A DNA stretch of 64,000 nucleotides from Pseudohongiella nitratireducens (GCF_001642735.1 NZ_LWHM01000005.1:1-64000); one strand, 5' to 3'; shown: positions 15,541-24,747, counted from the first letter of the stretch. The notes: generated from the sequence alone by a model not told the origin. Numbers and translations: made by a program.

Positions 15541-17127
15541 TTATGGCTGCAGCAACTCATACGTTGTGCCAACGCCTGGCCCCAGTGGTAACCCGGCAGC
15601 GACCCAGATCACGGCCAGAATCATGCCGGTGACCAACATCCAGATACTGTAGGGAATCATGGTGGCTGCCAGTGAGCCGAGTCCGAAATTACGATCCCAG
15701 CGCTGGCAGAATGTCAGAATCAGCGGGAAATAGGGCATCAGTGGCGTAATGATATTGGTTGCGCCATCACCGACCCGGTAAGCCGCCGTTGCCATTTCCG
15801 GACTGATACCCAGCAGCATTAGCATGGGGACCAGAACCGGCGCGAGCAGTGCCCATTTGGCACTGGCGGAACCGATAAAGAGGTTAATAGAGGCGGTGAG
15901 CATAATGATTAGCGTCATCAATATCGGCAACGGCAAATTGGCAGACTGAATGACACCGGCCCCGTTGATGGCGAATATCAGACCGAGGTTCGACCAGTTA
16001 AACATGGCCACGAAGTGGGCGGCTGCGAAAGCCAGCACCAGGTAATATGAAAGGTCTGCCATGGCTTCGGACATCATGCGCACGACATCCCGGTGTGACT
16101 TGACCGAGCCGGATGCACTGCCATAAGCCCAGCCACTGGCCAGAAAGAGAATAAAGAAGCCCGCTACCAGTGACTGATAAAACGGTTGCATGGTGGCGGG
16201 GCCAGCACCCTCATTGATTAATGGTGTGCCTGGTGCGAAACACATGCCGACCCAGGCCAGGATGACCAGCAAGGCTGTAATGCCTGCTCGACGCATGCCC
16301 GCATTCTCTCGTTCATCAATTGTTTCCGGCACCTCTGAGGAGGTCGGCTCAGCCATGGCTGCTGCCGTATCATCGCCGTCAGCGGGTTGGTAACGCCCCA
16401 GTCTGGGTTCGATGACCTTGTCCGTCAGGTACCAGATAACCGGCAAATAGATCAGTGTCATGACGGCAATGAAATACCAGTTACCCGCAATATTCATGAC
16501 CCAACTGCTGTCCAGCGTATCTACTGCAGCCTCGGTGACACCAAACAACAGTGCGTCGAGCTGGCCGGGCAGCAGGTTGGCTGAGAAGCCGCCGGAAACA
16601 CCGGCAAAACCGGCTGCGATACCGGCCACCGGGTGTCTGCCGGCCGCTGCGAAAATCACGCCTGCCAGGGGAATCAATACAACATAGGCAGCATCAGCGG
16701 CCAGGTTGCCAACCATTGCCAGCAGGGCTACGACGGGGGTCAGTAATGCCATTGGGGCCCGTTTCACCGCACGACTCATCACCGCACCAAACAACCCGCT
16801 GCGCTCGGCAACGCCCGCACCCAGCATAACCACCAGTACATAACCCATGGGGTGGAAGTGCGTGAAGGTGGTAGGCATTTCAACCAGCAGGCGCTGGATA
16901 TTTTCTGCCGAGAGCAGGCTGGCTGCTTCAATAATCAACGGAGATCCGTCATCCATTTGCTGGGTCGGGTGTACTGCCTGAACCCCGAAAAATGAGGCCA
17001 GCACGCTAATGGCAACAACGACTAGCATCAACCAGATAAAGATAAAGGCCGGGTCGGGAAGCCGGTTACCGGCACGTTCGATGCGGGCAAGAATACCGGA
17101 CTGTCGGGAGGTTTGGGGATCTGACAT
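15541..17127 (-). CDS. AbgT-family transporter
   Basis: This 528-residue inner-membrane protein has roughly 12 hydrophobic segments. It begins with the family-typical short cytoplasmic start (RIERAGNRLPDPAFIFIWLM). Conserved blocks include MLGAGVAERSGLFGA, GVSGGFSANLLPGQLDALLFG and the C-terminal RVGDGATNIITPLMPYFPLI. Relatives take up p-aminobenzoyl-glutamate (AbgT) or export sulfonamides and related compounds (MtrF). No hydrolase genes (abgA or abgB) lie nearby, so the substrate is uncertain. Confidence 0.92.
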   Translation of the reverse strand: MSDPQTSRQSGILARIERAGNRLPDPAFIFIWLMLVVVAISVLASFFGVQAVHPTQQMDDGSPLIIEAASLLSAENIQRLLVEMPTTFTHFHPMGYVLVVMLGAGVAERSGLFGAVMSRAVKRAPMALLTPVVALLAMVGNLAADAAYVVLIPLAGVIFAAAGRHPVAGIAAGFAGVSGGFSANLLPGQLDALLFGVTEAAVDTLDSSWVMNIAGNWYFIAVMTLIYLPVIWYLTDKVIEPRLGRYQPADGDDTAAAMAEPTSSEVPETIDERENAGMRRAGITALLVILAWVGMCFAPGTPLINEGAGPATMQPFYQSLVAGFFILFLASGWAYGSASGSVKSHRDVVRMMSEAMADLSYYLVLAFAAAHFVAMFNWSNLGLIFAINGAGVIQSANLPLPILMTLIIMLTASINLFIGSASAKWALLAPVLVPMLMLLGISPEMATAAYRVGDGATNIITPLMPYFPLILTFCQRWDRNFGLGSLAATMIPYSIWMLVTGMILAVIWVAAGLPLGPGVGTTYELLQP

Positions 17128-17298
17128 AACCTGGGTTCCATGGCAGTGATTATTATGCCTCTAGCATAATTCAGCACGGCAGTGTGGGCAAACGGCCAGG
17201 ACATGTTTCTCGGGACTGGTGTCAGTCGACGCAATGATGCCATTCGACGCGGTGGCATTCGACTTAAAAGCGGCGCGTGAGATGAGAGCATAGAAGGC

Positions 17299-17331
17299 GT
17301 CCGGCAACCGGAAGCGATCCGGTTGCCGGAC
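17299..17331. other. 14-bp perfect inverted repeat
   Basis: GTCCGGCAACCGGA and TCCGGTTGCCGGAC flank a five-base AGCGA loop between the AbgT gene start and the XRE repressor. With no T-run it is not a terminator. It could be a REP-like element or a structured leader for abgT. Confidence 0.6.
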
Positions 17332-17367
17332 ATCCCGGCCTTGCTTCCTGTTGGCTGGGAGTCAAAT

Positions 17368-17412
17368 GAACCACATGTGGTTCGTTATTAGCAGTATAAA
17401 CCATACATGGTT
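17368..17412. promoter_or_regulatory. Two palindromic operators at the XRE repressor start
   Basis: GAACCACATGTGGTTC at 17368-17383 is a perfect 16-bp palindrome. AACCATACATGGTT at 17399-17412 repeats the AACCA/TGGTT half sites and contains the start codon of the XRE gene. Centres are 30 bp apart, about three helical turns, suggesting cooperative autorepression. The first site may also touch the divergent AbgT promoter. Confidence 0.7.
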
Positions 17413-17769
17413 CACTTGCGCGAAAGATTAGCGATATATGTGCGAACGCAACGGGGCGATACCCCGCAGCGTCGCTTTGCACGCCGTATTGGTGTGGCGC
17501 AGTCGACCATCATGCGCATTGAAAATCAGGAACAGAATGTCACGCTTGATACACTTGAACAGTTATGCAGAGCGTTTCATGTTGATGTGGCTGGACTGTT
17601 TGCTGAAGATATGAAAAAGGGCCCAACCGAGTATGCCGGTCGCCATACCAGCCGGCCCGTCACCCCTGTTCAACAGGTTGTCCATGAGCCGGTTGCTGGC
17701 AAAAAGACGGGTGCGAAGTCTGGCCAGCCCACGAAAGTTGGGCACAAGAAAAAAAGCCAGGACCTGTAA
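17407..17769 (+). CDS. XRE-family transcriptional regulator
   Basis: This 120-residue protein has an N-terminal lambda-repressor-type helix-turn-helix (about 4-65): RERLAIYVRTQRG, FARRIGVAQSTIMRIENQEQ and LEQLCRAFHVDVAGLF. A basic, proline- and lysine-rich tail (about 75-120) has no known domain and may bind DNA non-specifically. The ATG at 17407 lies inside an operator half-site, so autorepression is likely. No clear Shine-Dalgarno sequence is seen, and a leaderless or weakly translated mRNA is possible. It is divergent from the AbgT gene, a plausible target. Confidence 0.82.
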   Translation: MVHLRERLAIYVRTQRGDTPQRRFARRIGVAQSTIMRIENQEQNVTLDTLEQLCRAFHVDVAGLFAEDMKKGPTEYAGRHTSRPVTPVQQVVHEPVAGKKTGAKSGQPTKVGHKKKSQDL

Positions 17770-17822
17770 AACAGGCCTTGCGCTAACTGCCGGATTAAAA
17801 CGGGTCTAATGATAGGCAGATG

Positions 17823-18155
17823 TTAGATAAAGCTGAGCGTGGCCAGCGCATTGGTAATATTCAACAGTAAAAACAAGACTGATACACGGCCGATTGCCTT
17901 GCCGGGGTCCTTGCCCTGATACCCTTTGCTCACTCCCCAAACCAGAAGAAACGTCCAGGCCAGCGTTCCGCCCAGCAGGGTAAGGTATTGCCCCCAGCGC
18001 TCGTCAGCAACGGCGATGCTTCCCAGGATAAAAAACAAGACCGCTACGACCAGATAAAGGGTCCAGTAAGTCACAGCCAGGCCAAATTGACCCTGTATGA
18101 TACGTTTAAAGCCGGATGTGGTTGGGCTGCCTGTTTGCTTTGATGAGTTGTCCAT
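17823..18155 (-). CDS. Small hypothetical membrane protein
   Basis: This 110-residue protein has a short polar N-terminus (MDNSSKQTGSPTTSGFKR) and three or four hydrophobic segments (about 30-50, 56-78 and 90-108) ending LNITNALATLSFI. I do not recognise a family. The ATG at 18155 is chosen because the longer reading to 18320 has an unlikely Arg/Thr-rich extension. It is divergent from yfbR and convergent with the XRE gene. Confidence 0.55.
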   Translation of the reverse strand: MDNSSKQTGSPTTSGFKRIIQGQFGLAVTYWTLYLVVAVLFFILGSIAVADERWGQYLTLLGGTLAWTFLLVWGVSKGYQGKDPGKAIGRVSVLFLLLNITNALATLSFI

Positions 18156-18368
18156 GACTGTCTTAATCCGAAGTCTACAATTGTCGCCAGCGTTAACCAG
18201 TGCCGCCAGCGTTATCCGAGTTGCCTTTCCTGGGTCTGTTAACTGGCCCTGAGTTGGTCCTGAGCTGATACTAAGAGTGGTGAATAATATCACGCCGGAA
18301 CAGCAAATTCGCCAGCGCATAGGGTGAAACGATATACTCGACAGGTTATTTGATCATAAGGAGTGGCA

Positions 18369-18965
18369 ATGCCAACCCAGGTGAAGAGTCATTTCTATGC
18401 TTATATCAGCAAGCTGCGATGGTTGCAGCGCTGGGGCATGAAACGTAATGTCATTAATGAAAATGTGATGGAACACAGCTGGGAGGTGGCTACGATTGCC
18501 CATGCCCTGGCATTGATCAAAAATCGCTATTTCGATGGCAAGGTTGATGTGAATGCAGTCGTGGTTGCAGCGCTATACCATGACTGCAGTGAGGTGATCA
18601 CCGGCGACATGCCGTCACCGGTCAAGTACCATACGCCGGAGTTAACCCGGGCCTACAAAGCCATCGAACATGAGGCTGACAGAGAGCTGTTGAATCTGCT
18701 GCCAGCCGGTTTGCAGGATGATTATCGGCCGGTGCTGGTCGAGGCTGAGATGGACCCGGAGCAGATGTCCTTGATCAAGGCGGCTGATACTATCAGCGCG
18801 TATTTAAAATGTAAGGCCGAAGTACAGGCCGGTAATCAGGAGTTCCGTCAGGCGGAGCTGGATGTCGGCGCCCGTTTGCAGCGTTACGATAGCCCCGAAG
18901 TGACATTCTTTCTGGAAACGTTTGCGCCCAGCTATGGGCTGACGCTGGATGAACTGCTTCGCTAA
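18369..18965 (+). CDS. yfbR: 5'-deoxynucleotidase YfbR
   Basis: This 198-residue HD-domain phosphohydrolase removes phosphate from dAMP, dGMP, dTMP and other 5'-dNMPs. Metal-binding and substrate residues are visible in RNVINENVMEHSWEVA (His of the HD site), LYHDCSEVITGDMPSPVKY (the HD pair and specificity residues) and LIKAADTISAYLKC (C-terminal Asp). Length and order match E. coli YfbR (199 residues). The ATG at 18369 is preceded by AAGGAG; the in-frame GTG at 18363 overlaps that ribosome site and cannot be used. Confidence 0.94.
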   Translation: MPTQVKSHFYAYISKLRWLQRWGMKRNVINENVMEHSWEVATIAHALALIKNRYFDGKVDVNAVVVAALYHDCSEVITGDMPSPVKYHTPELTRAYKAIEHEADRELLNLLPAGLQDDYRPVLVEAEMDPEQMSLIKAADTISAYLKCKAEVQAGNQEFRQAELDVGARLQRYDSPEVTFFLETFAPSYGLTLDELLR

Positions 18966-18998
18966 AGCCACTCGGTTCGATCGACGGAGACAGATTTT

Positions 18999-20243
18999 TT
19001 GCGCGATTACTTGCTGTTTGTCAGACAGAATCTGGCGTTACTGACATTTGGTTTTATGACGATCTTCACCGGCAATCTGGGGCAATCTTTCTTTATTGCC
19101 TGGTTTGGTGCGGGTATCCAGGAGTCACTTGACCTGTCTGCCGGCGTTTACGGCAGCGCCTATTCCTTTGCAACCTTGTGTTCGGCAATCACAGTTATCT
19201 GGGCCGGAGGTCTGATCGACCAGATGCCCCTGCGTCGTTATGTGGTGCTGATCAGTATGGGGCTGGCGCTGGCGTTACTGGTGTTATCACAAACACAGTC
19301 ACTGCCGTTGCTGCTGCTGGGCTTTTTCCTGCTGCGGTTGTTCGGACAGTCACTGCTGCCACACACGGGCAGCACTACCATGAGTCGTTATTTCAAAGAT
19401 GGCCGGGGCAAAGCACTGAGTCTGGCCTCATCAGGTATGCCGATTGGCGAGGTCGTGTTGCCGGTACTCGCTGTGGCCAGTATTGCCTGGGTCGGCTGGC
19501 AATACACCTATCTGGGCCTGTCCCTGTCAGTTTTACTGCTGATGTTGCCGTTGTTCTTATGGCTGCTGGGCAAAAGCCCTCGGCTGGATGAAACATCAAG
19601 TCCGGAGCAAACGGCTGAAGATAAAACGGTTCCCGGTCAACTGAACAAGCCGCCAGGGCGCGGCGCAGTGTTGCGCGATTATCGCTTCTGGTTGGCATTG
19701 CCGGGTCTGATAGCAGGGCCTTTCCTGCTCACCGGGCTGTTTATCCATCAAAACTTTCTGCTGAGCGAAAAAGGCTGGAGCATGAACTGGCTGGCGACCT
19801 GCTTTATAATCTATGGGACGGTGCACTGGGTCAGTTCCCTGATATCGGGCGCTGTTGTTGACCGGCTGCGGGCGCCGCGTATGCTGCCCTGGATTCTGGT
19901 GCCCCTGCTGGCCTGTATGCTGACAGCAGCATTCGTGCCGGGGCAGTGGTCTGCGCCATTAATGATGGCTTTACTGGGTGTGGCGGCGGGGGCCATGCCG
20001 CCAGTGACAGGCTCGTTGTGGCCAGAGATCTATGGGACCGCCCGACTGGGAGCAATCCGTGCCATGAATATGTCGATAATGGTACTGTCGACGGCCATAT
20101 CGCCGGTTTTGTTCGGTTATTTTATAGACCGGTCTGTTAGCGGAGCGCAACTGTATGGTGCCTGTTCGGTCTTTGTCGCCGTTGCACTGGTGCTGATGTG
20201 CCTGTCTTATCCGGCAAACAGTCGCCCGGTAGCTAATTCTTGA
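18999..20243 (+). CDS. Major facilitator superfamily transporter
   Basis: This is a 414-residue permease with 12 predicted membrane helices and a polar middle loop (about 190-230, TSSPEQTAEDKTVPGQLNKP). Motif-A-like residues occur in GGLIDQMPLRRY after helix 2. SGMPIGEVVLP in helix 5 is typical of proton-coupled antiporters or monocarboxylate-type carriers. The substrate is unknown. The start is TTG at 18999 with GGAG about 10 nt upstream. It lies 33 bp after yfbR and 18 bp before ppc, so the three may be one operon. Confidence 0.82.
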   Translation: MRDYLLFVRQNLALLTFGFMTIFTGNLGQSFFIAWFGAGIQESLDLSAGVYGSAYSFATLCSAITVIWAGGLIDQMPLRRYVVLISMGLALALLVLSQTQSLPLLLLGFFLLRLFGQSLLPHTGSTTMSRYFKDGRGKALSLASSGMPIGEVVLPVLAVASIAWVGWQYTYLGLSLSVLLLMLPLFLWLLGKSPRLDETSSPEQTAEDKTVPGQLNKPPGRGAVLRDYRFWLALPGLIAGPFLLTGLFIHQNFLLSEKGWSMNWLATCFIIYGTVHWVSSLISGAVVDRLRAPRMLPWILVPLLACMLTAAFVPGQWSAPLMMALLGVAAGAMPPVTGSLWPEIYGTARLGAIRAMNMSIMVLSTAISPVLFGYFIDRSVSGAQLYGACSVFVAVALVLMCLSYPANSRPVANS

Positions 20244-20261
20244 ATTTCACACAGGTGAAGC

Positions 20262-22847
20262 ATGAGCGAGAAAACTGCAAGATTATTTGAAGAACTAGTG
20301 GATCTGAACTACCAGCTTTACAGTAGTTTGTTTCTGAAGTTACCACTGGATGCCGTGGAACAGACCGGTACATTATTACCGTTGCTGGTAGAAGATTGTG
20401 AGGAAGGGTTGCAGGAAGGCAAAGATCCGACCACGATAATCGATGAATTTTTCGAACAGCACCGGCCAGAGTTTTCTGAAAAAGAGCAGGCACAGTTTCT
20501 GTTTAAAATTGTTCAATATGTAGAGCGCCAGGTCGTACTTATTGATGCACTGGAAGATTCTTCCTACAGCCGTATTCACCAGTTAGACAGTAAAAATGCA
20601 CTGGTAAAACTGGCCGAGCGGGCAGCCGAGGATGGCAGTACCGAGCAACTGGCAAATTTGTTACGCAATTTTGGTGTCAGGGTGGTGCTGACGGCGCACC
20701 CGACGCAGTTTTATCCCGGGCAGGTACTGGCCATTATTTCTGACCTGACAGAGGCGATTGCCGGTTCGCGAATTGGTGAAATACGGGATCTGTTACAACA
20801 ATTAGGTAATACGCCTTTCTTCCAGAAATCCAAACCCTCACCTTATGACGAAGCCGTACTTTTAACCTGGTATCTGGGACATATTTTCTACCCCGCCATT
20901 GGTGAACTGATTGATCCGCTGGCTGAGAAATTTCCGGAGCAGGTCAGCAGTAACAGTCAGTTGGTCAGCATTGGTTTCTGGCCTGGTGGTGACCGCGATG
21001 GTAACCCCTTTGTCACCACCGAGACGACGCTGAAAGTGGCAGCCCGACTCAAAGATGCCATTATGCGTTGCTATCACCAGGACCTTCGTGAGCTGAAGCG
21101 ACGGCTGAGTTTTCGGGATATTTATGAAGAATTGGATAAGCTGGAAAAACGCATCAAAGCAGAGCGTTTCACACACCCAGAGACGGAAGAGTCGGAAGGT
21201 GAAAATGTAACTGTTGCCGATATCTTCAGTTGTCTGGATCTGGTCGAGCAAAAATTGCAGGATCAGTATCAATCCATGTACCTGGAGAAACTGCAGTCTT
21301 TCCGACGCAAGGTCAACCTGTTCGGCTTACACTTTGCCAGTATTGATATCCGGCAGGATAGCCGCATTATCGCATCTACTATTGATGCTATTGCTACTGC
21401 CTATCCTGACAGTCTGCCAGCTGACTTCAAAGATCTGGAAGAAGCCGAGTTGGTTGAAGCGTTGTTTAGCTGTAAAGGTCAGGTAGATCCTGCCCGGTTC
21501 GATGACCCGGTTATACGGGATACCATCGAGTCTGTCGGGGTTATCCGTCAGATCCAGGCCAGCAATGGCGAGCGTGGTGCACACCGGTATATTATCAGCA
21601 ACTGCCGCGGCCCGGTTGATATTGCGAGAGTCGTGGCGCTGTTCCGGCTCGGAGGCTGGGGTGATGATCCGCTGGATGTGGACATCGTGCCACTATTTGA
21701 AACAGTGAATGATTTGCAGGGAGCTGGCGAGTCGATGACACGCCTGTACTCCAACCCTGAGTACAAGCAACATCTGAGTCACCGCCGTGGCCAGCAAACC
21801 GTGATGCTTGGGTTCTCCGATGGCACCAAAGATGGTGGCTATCTGATGGCCAACTGGGCGATTTATACAGCGAAAGAAGACGTGACGCGAGTGTCGCGGG
21901 AGAATCAGGTCGAAGTGATTTTCTTTGACGGTCGTGGTGGCCCACCGGCCCGTGGCGGCGGTGATGCTTATCTGTTTTACGCAGCCCATGGCAAGGCAAT
22001 AGAAAGCAACCAGATCCAGATGACGGTACAGGGACAAACCATCAGTTCCTACTATGGCATCAAGGCCGCCGCCGGTCATAACATGGGGCAATTGTTAACT
22101 GCCGGGCTGGAGAATAATCTGCAGGAACGTCCGGACAGAGAACTGGATGACTTGCAGCGCAACCTGATCAGGGATCTGGCCGAGCGTAGTTATGAAAAGT
22201 ACGAGGCATTTAAACAGCATCCGCTGTTCCTGCCTTACCTGGAAGAGATGAGTACGCTCAATTATTATGCAATGAGTAACATCGGCAGCCGGCCATCCAA
22301 ACGTGGTGGCGATGGCAAACTGCGCTTTGAAGATCTGCGTGCGATTCCGTTTGTTGGTTCATGGAGCCAGCTGAAACAGAATGTGCCCGGTTTCTATGGG
22401 CTGGGGACGGCATTGAAGTCTCTGGAAGAATTGGGGCGACTGGATGCCTGCCTTGAGCTTTACCAGAATTCGCGCTTTTTCAGGGCTCTGATTGCGAACA
22501 GTATGCAAAGCATGAGCAAGACAAACTTCGCCCTGACTCGTTATATGGAGAAGGATCCCCGGTTTGGCGAGTTCTGGCAGGATATTTACCAGGAATATCA
22601 GTTGAGCAAAGAGATGGTGCTGAAAGTGGCAGGGCAGCAGGAGCTGTTGCAGGATAACCCGCGCAGTCGCCTTAGCATTCGTCTGCGAGAGAATGTGGTG
22701 TTGCCGCTGTTAACGATTCAGCAATACGCATTGATGCGCATTCGGGAAAGTCGTGAGGATAATGATGCTGAGCGCCTTGATGTGTACGAAAAGATGGTTG
22801 TTCGTACGCTGTTTGGTAACATCAATGCGTCAAGAAACTCAGCCTAG
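20262..22847 (+). CDS. ppc: Phosphoenolpyruvate carboxylase, divergent type
   Basis: This 861-residue cytosolic enzyme adds bicarbonate to PEP to form oxaloacetate, refilling the TCA cycle. The catalytic His is H146 in VVLTAHPTQFYPG; most gammaproteobacterial enzymes have HPTE here. Other matches are FWPGGDRDGNPFVT, GLHFASIDIRQDSR, GFSDGTKDGGYLMANW and SNIGSRPSKRG. The usual FHGRGG active-site loop reads FFDGRGGPPARGGG, with Asp556 where E. coli has His579. This loop pattern recalls the form found in Bacteroidetes, suggesting an alternative lineage or transfer. It closely follows the MFS gene. Confidence 0.92.
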   Translation: MSEKTARLFEELVDLNYQLYSSLFLKLPLDAVEQTGTLLPLLVEDCEEGLQEGKDPTTIIDEFFEQHRPEFSEKEQAQFLFKIVQYVERQVVLIDALEDSSYSRIHQLDSKNALVKLAERAAEDGSTEQLANLLRNFGVRVVLTAHPTQFYPGQVLAIISDLTEAIAGSRIGEIRDLLQQLGNTPFFQKSKPSPYDEAVLLTWYLGHIFYPAIGELIDPLAEKFPEQVSSNSQLVSIGFWPGGDRDGNPFVTTETTLKVAARLKDAIMRCYHQDLRELKRRLSFRDIYEELDKLEKRIKAERFTHPETEESEGENVTVADIFSCLDLVEQKLQDQYQSMYLEKLQSFRRKVNLFGLHFASIDIRQDSRIIASTIDAIATAYPDSLPADFKDLEEAELVEALFSCKGQVDPARFDDPVIRDTIESVGVIRQIQASNGERGAHRYIISNCRGPVDIARVVALFRLGGWGDDPLDVDIVPLFETVNDLQGAGESMTRLYSNPEYKQHLSHRRGQQTVMLGFSDGTKDGGYLMANWAIYTAKEDVTRVSRENQVEVIFFDGRGGPPARGGGDAYLFYAAHGKAIESNQIQMTVQGQTISSYYGIKAAAGHNMGQLLTAGLENNLQERPDRELDDLQRNLIRDLAERSYEKYEAFKQHPLFLPYLEEMSTLNYYAMSNIGSRPSKRGGDGKLRFEDLRAIPFVGSWSQLKQNVPGFYGLGTALKSLEELGRLDACLELYQNSRFFRALIANSMQSMSKTNFALTRYMEKDPRFGEFWQDIYQEYQLSKEMVLKVAGQQELLQDNPRSRLSIRLRENVVLPLLTIQQYALMRIRESREDNDAERLDVYEKMVVRTLFGNINASRNSA

Positions 22848-22881
22848 AGGCTATTATCTGACTGGGGTCTGGCAACAGGCC

Positions 22882-23544
22882 CTAGTCCTCCATCCACATG
22901 CGCATCAGATTGCTGCGGGATTTCAGCAGGAGTGGTAACAGTTCTGCTGATTCCGGTTTGTTGCGTATGGCGGCGATCGTTCGATCCAGATCAAACAGAA
23001 CCTCGCGTTGTCCCGGGTCACGGATCAGGCTGCGAATCCAGCCCACGATCACCAGTCTCTCTCCTGAACTGACCTCTTTCACCCGGTGGAGCGTGTTGGA
23101 AGGATATAGCAACATACTGCCTGCGCTGAGTTTAAATGGCCGTTCAGCGGCAGGATCGTCGATGATAAGCTCGCCACCTTCATATTCCGCAGGTTCATTC
23201 AGAAACAGTGTAAATGACAGATCCGTTCTGGCGCCGTTCATCATGGCATCGTCGACATGGCTGCCATAAGACATTCCTTTGCCATACCGGCTCAGTATCA
23301 GGCTGACAATATGCCGGGGACGGGCAGCGGCCTGCACCAGTTCGTGTGCCAATAATGCTTTTGAAACCTGCTCAAAGACAGCGTTGAGTGCTGGACTGTT
23401 GCTGGCCTGGCGATTGTTCTTGACCTGACGTGCATGCCAGCCGGCCGTTTTACGGCCATCAGCAAATTCGAGTTCCTGCTGGCTTTTGCTGGTGATTTCC
23501 TGCAGCAGGGCAGGAGAAATGGCGTTACCGATCGGAAGTATCAT
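22882..23544 (-). CDS. PiuC/YbiX-type Fe(II)/2-oxoglutarate dioxygenase
   Basis: This 220-residue prolyl-4-hydroxylase-like double-stranded beta-helix protein has iron ligands H96 and D98 in YGSHVDDAMM and H153 in NTLHRVKEV. R163 in GERLVIVGW should bind 2-oxoglutarate. PiuC/YbiX proteins usually sit beside TonB-dependent siderophore receptors and are Fur-regulated; no receptor is present here, but a Fur box lies 12 bp upstream of the start. Length fits the family (225-230). The substrate is not established. Confidence 0.9.
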   Translation of the reverse strand: MILPIGNAISPALLQEITSKSQQELEFADGRKTAGWHARQVKNNRQASNSPALNAVFEQVSKALLAHELVQAAARPRHIVSLILSRYGKGMSYGSHVDDAMMNGARTDLSFTLFLNEPAEYEGGELIIDDPAAERPFKLSAGSMLLYPSNTLHRVKEVSSGERLVIVGWIRSLIRDPGQREVLFDLDRTIAAIRNKPESAELLPLLLKSRSNLMRMWMED

Positions 23545-23556
23545 AGTGTTTTAATT

Positions 23557-23569
23557 GAGAATGATTCTT
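23557..23569. promoter_or_regulatory. Fur box between the PiuC gene and the divergent lipoprotein gene
   Basis: GAGAATGATTCTT is a 6-1-6 near-perfect palindrome of the Fur type directly upstream of the dioxygenase start. It is in position to repress that gene and possibly the divergent lipoprotein transcript when iron is plentiful. Confidence 0.65.
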
Positions 23570-23690
23570 GATTGTTGTACTCTGTCACCAGTTTAGTGCC
23601 TTGCCGCTCTCAGGGCAATGCTGTTTACTGATCGTGGGCTACAAAGCGTGTAAAATTACGCAAATTTTAAAGCATTTGAGGGAAGTGTTT

Positions 23691-24494
23691 ATGGATTCAA
23701 CAAGCAAGATCTGGCTGGGTCTCGGCGTCGTATGTGCATCAGGGGCTATGGTGTCATGCACCTCAACCCAGGGCGGTGACATGTCTTCCACCATGGATCA
23801 CAGCGCCATGGCAATGACGGCCAGTGAGGGTGGTGAAGGCGGTGAAAGTGCCAGCTCTGCAGACTCAGTGTCCAGTGATGCGGTCTATCTTGGCCAGTTG
23901 AAATTTATTCGTGGACATTTGCTGGTCGGTGTTGAACTGTATCAGGAAGGTGATGCGGAGGCCTCTGAAACGCATATGAAGCATCCGGAGAGTGAAATTT
24001 ACGCCGCCTTGCTTCCTGCATTGGAGGTGCGTAATGCGCCAGAGTTTGCGGGTCAGCTAAGTGCGCTGGCACTGGCCGTTGAAAACAGGCAGCCGGTATC
24101 AACGGTTACGGCCGCCTTTGATGACCTGATGTCAGCCATCGCCAGAGCAGAAGGAGCCGTTGCTCCAGTGACTCCCAGACTGCTTGGTGATGTGATCGTA
24201 GACCTGGTCAGTACTGCTGCTGCTGAATATGATATTGCCGCAGGAGATGACCTGGGCCTTGAAAACGGTCATGAATACCAGGACTCCTTTGGTTTCATGC
24301 GCATTGCCTATGATGTGCTGGCTCAGTTAGAGGCCATGGGAACTGATAGTGGTATTACCAGCTCGATTCGTGAGCGTATGGACACCATCATGCCGGCCTG
24401 GACTGGTTTACAGCCACCCGCACGCTTACACGTTCAGCCATCAGTTATCTACGGTGCAGCCAGTCGTATTGAGCTAAGCGTTTCTGGTCTCTAG
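23691..24494 (+). CDS. Hypothetical lipoprotein, possibly iron-linked
   Basis: This 267-residue protein has a signal peptide and a lipobox-like MVSC at the end (Cys about 22). A Met/Ser/Glu/Gly-rich spacer with MDHSAMAMTAS follows. The mostly helical domain shows LKFIRGHLLVGVELYQEGDA, HMKHPESEIYAALLPAL and YQDSFGFMRIAYDVLAQL. The His- and Glu-containing helices suggest metal binding, but I do not recognise a named family. The ATG at 23691 is chosen for GAGGGAAG upstream. Its divergent placement across a Fur box supports, but does not prove, a role in iron handling. Confidence 0.65.
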   Translation: MDSTSKIWLGLGVVCASGAMVSCTSTQGGDMSSTMDHSAMAMTASEGGEGGESASSADSVSSDAVYLGQLKFIRGHLLVGVELYQEGDAEASETHMKHPESEIYAALLPALEVRNAPEFAGQLSALALAVENRQPVSTVTAAFDDLMSAIARAEGAVAPVTPRLLGDVIVDLVSTAAAEYDIAAGDDLGLENGHEYQDSFGFMRIAYDVLAQLEAMGTDSGITSSIRERMDTIMPAWTGLQPPARLHVQPSVIYGAASRIELSVSGL

Positions 24495-24512
24495 TCAGTC
24501 AGACATTTCTGA

Positions 24513-24564
24513 CCTCACTGCTGTTACGGGTATCGCTTCGCAGTCCCTGTAACAGCTGTTGAGG
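24513..24564 (+). other. Imperfect long hairpin after the lipoprotein gene
   Basis: CCTCACTGCTGTTACGGG pairs with CCCTGTAACAGCTGTTGAGG with a few mismatches around a 14-nt loop, starting 19 bp after the stop. The T-run is weak, so it is a possible but not classic terminator. Beyond it, up to 24747, I see only a presumable promoter for the large secreted protein. Confidence 0.45.
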
Positions 24565-24747
24565 TGCTGCTTTCGTGCTTATCTCGCCCTTCTGTCATGG
24601 GTATTTTCAGCTAGATAAAACTAGTACTTACCTGTTATTACTTCTTTCATTGATTTCGCTTATTCTGGTATACCTTCTATAGTGGGTGAAACCGAAATCG
24701 ATGACCTTTCCCACGATGTATCCACTATTATGCGCTTCAGGAGCACT

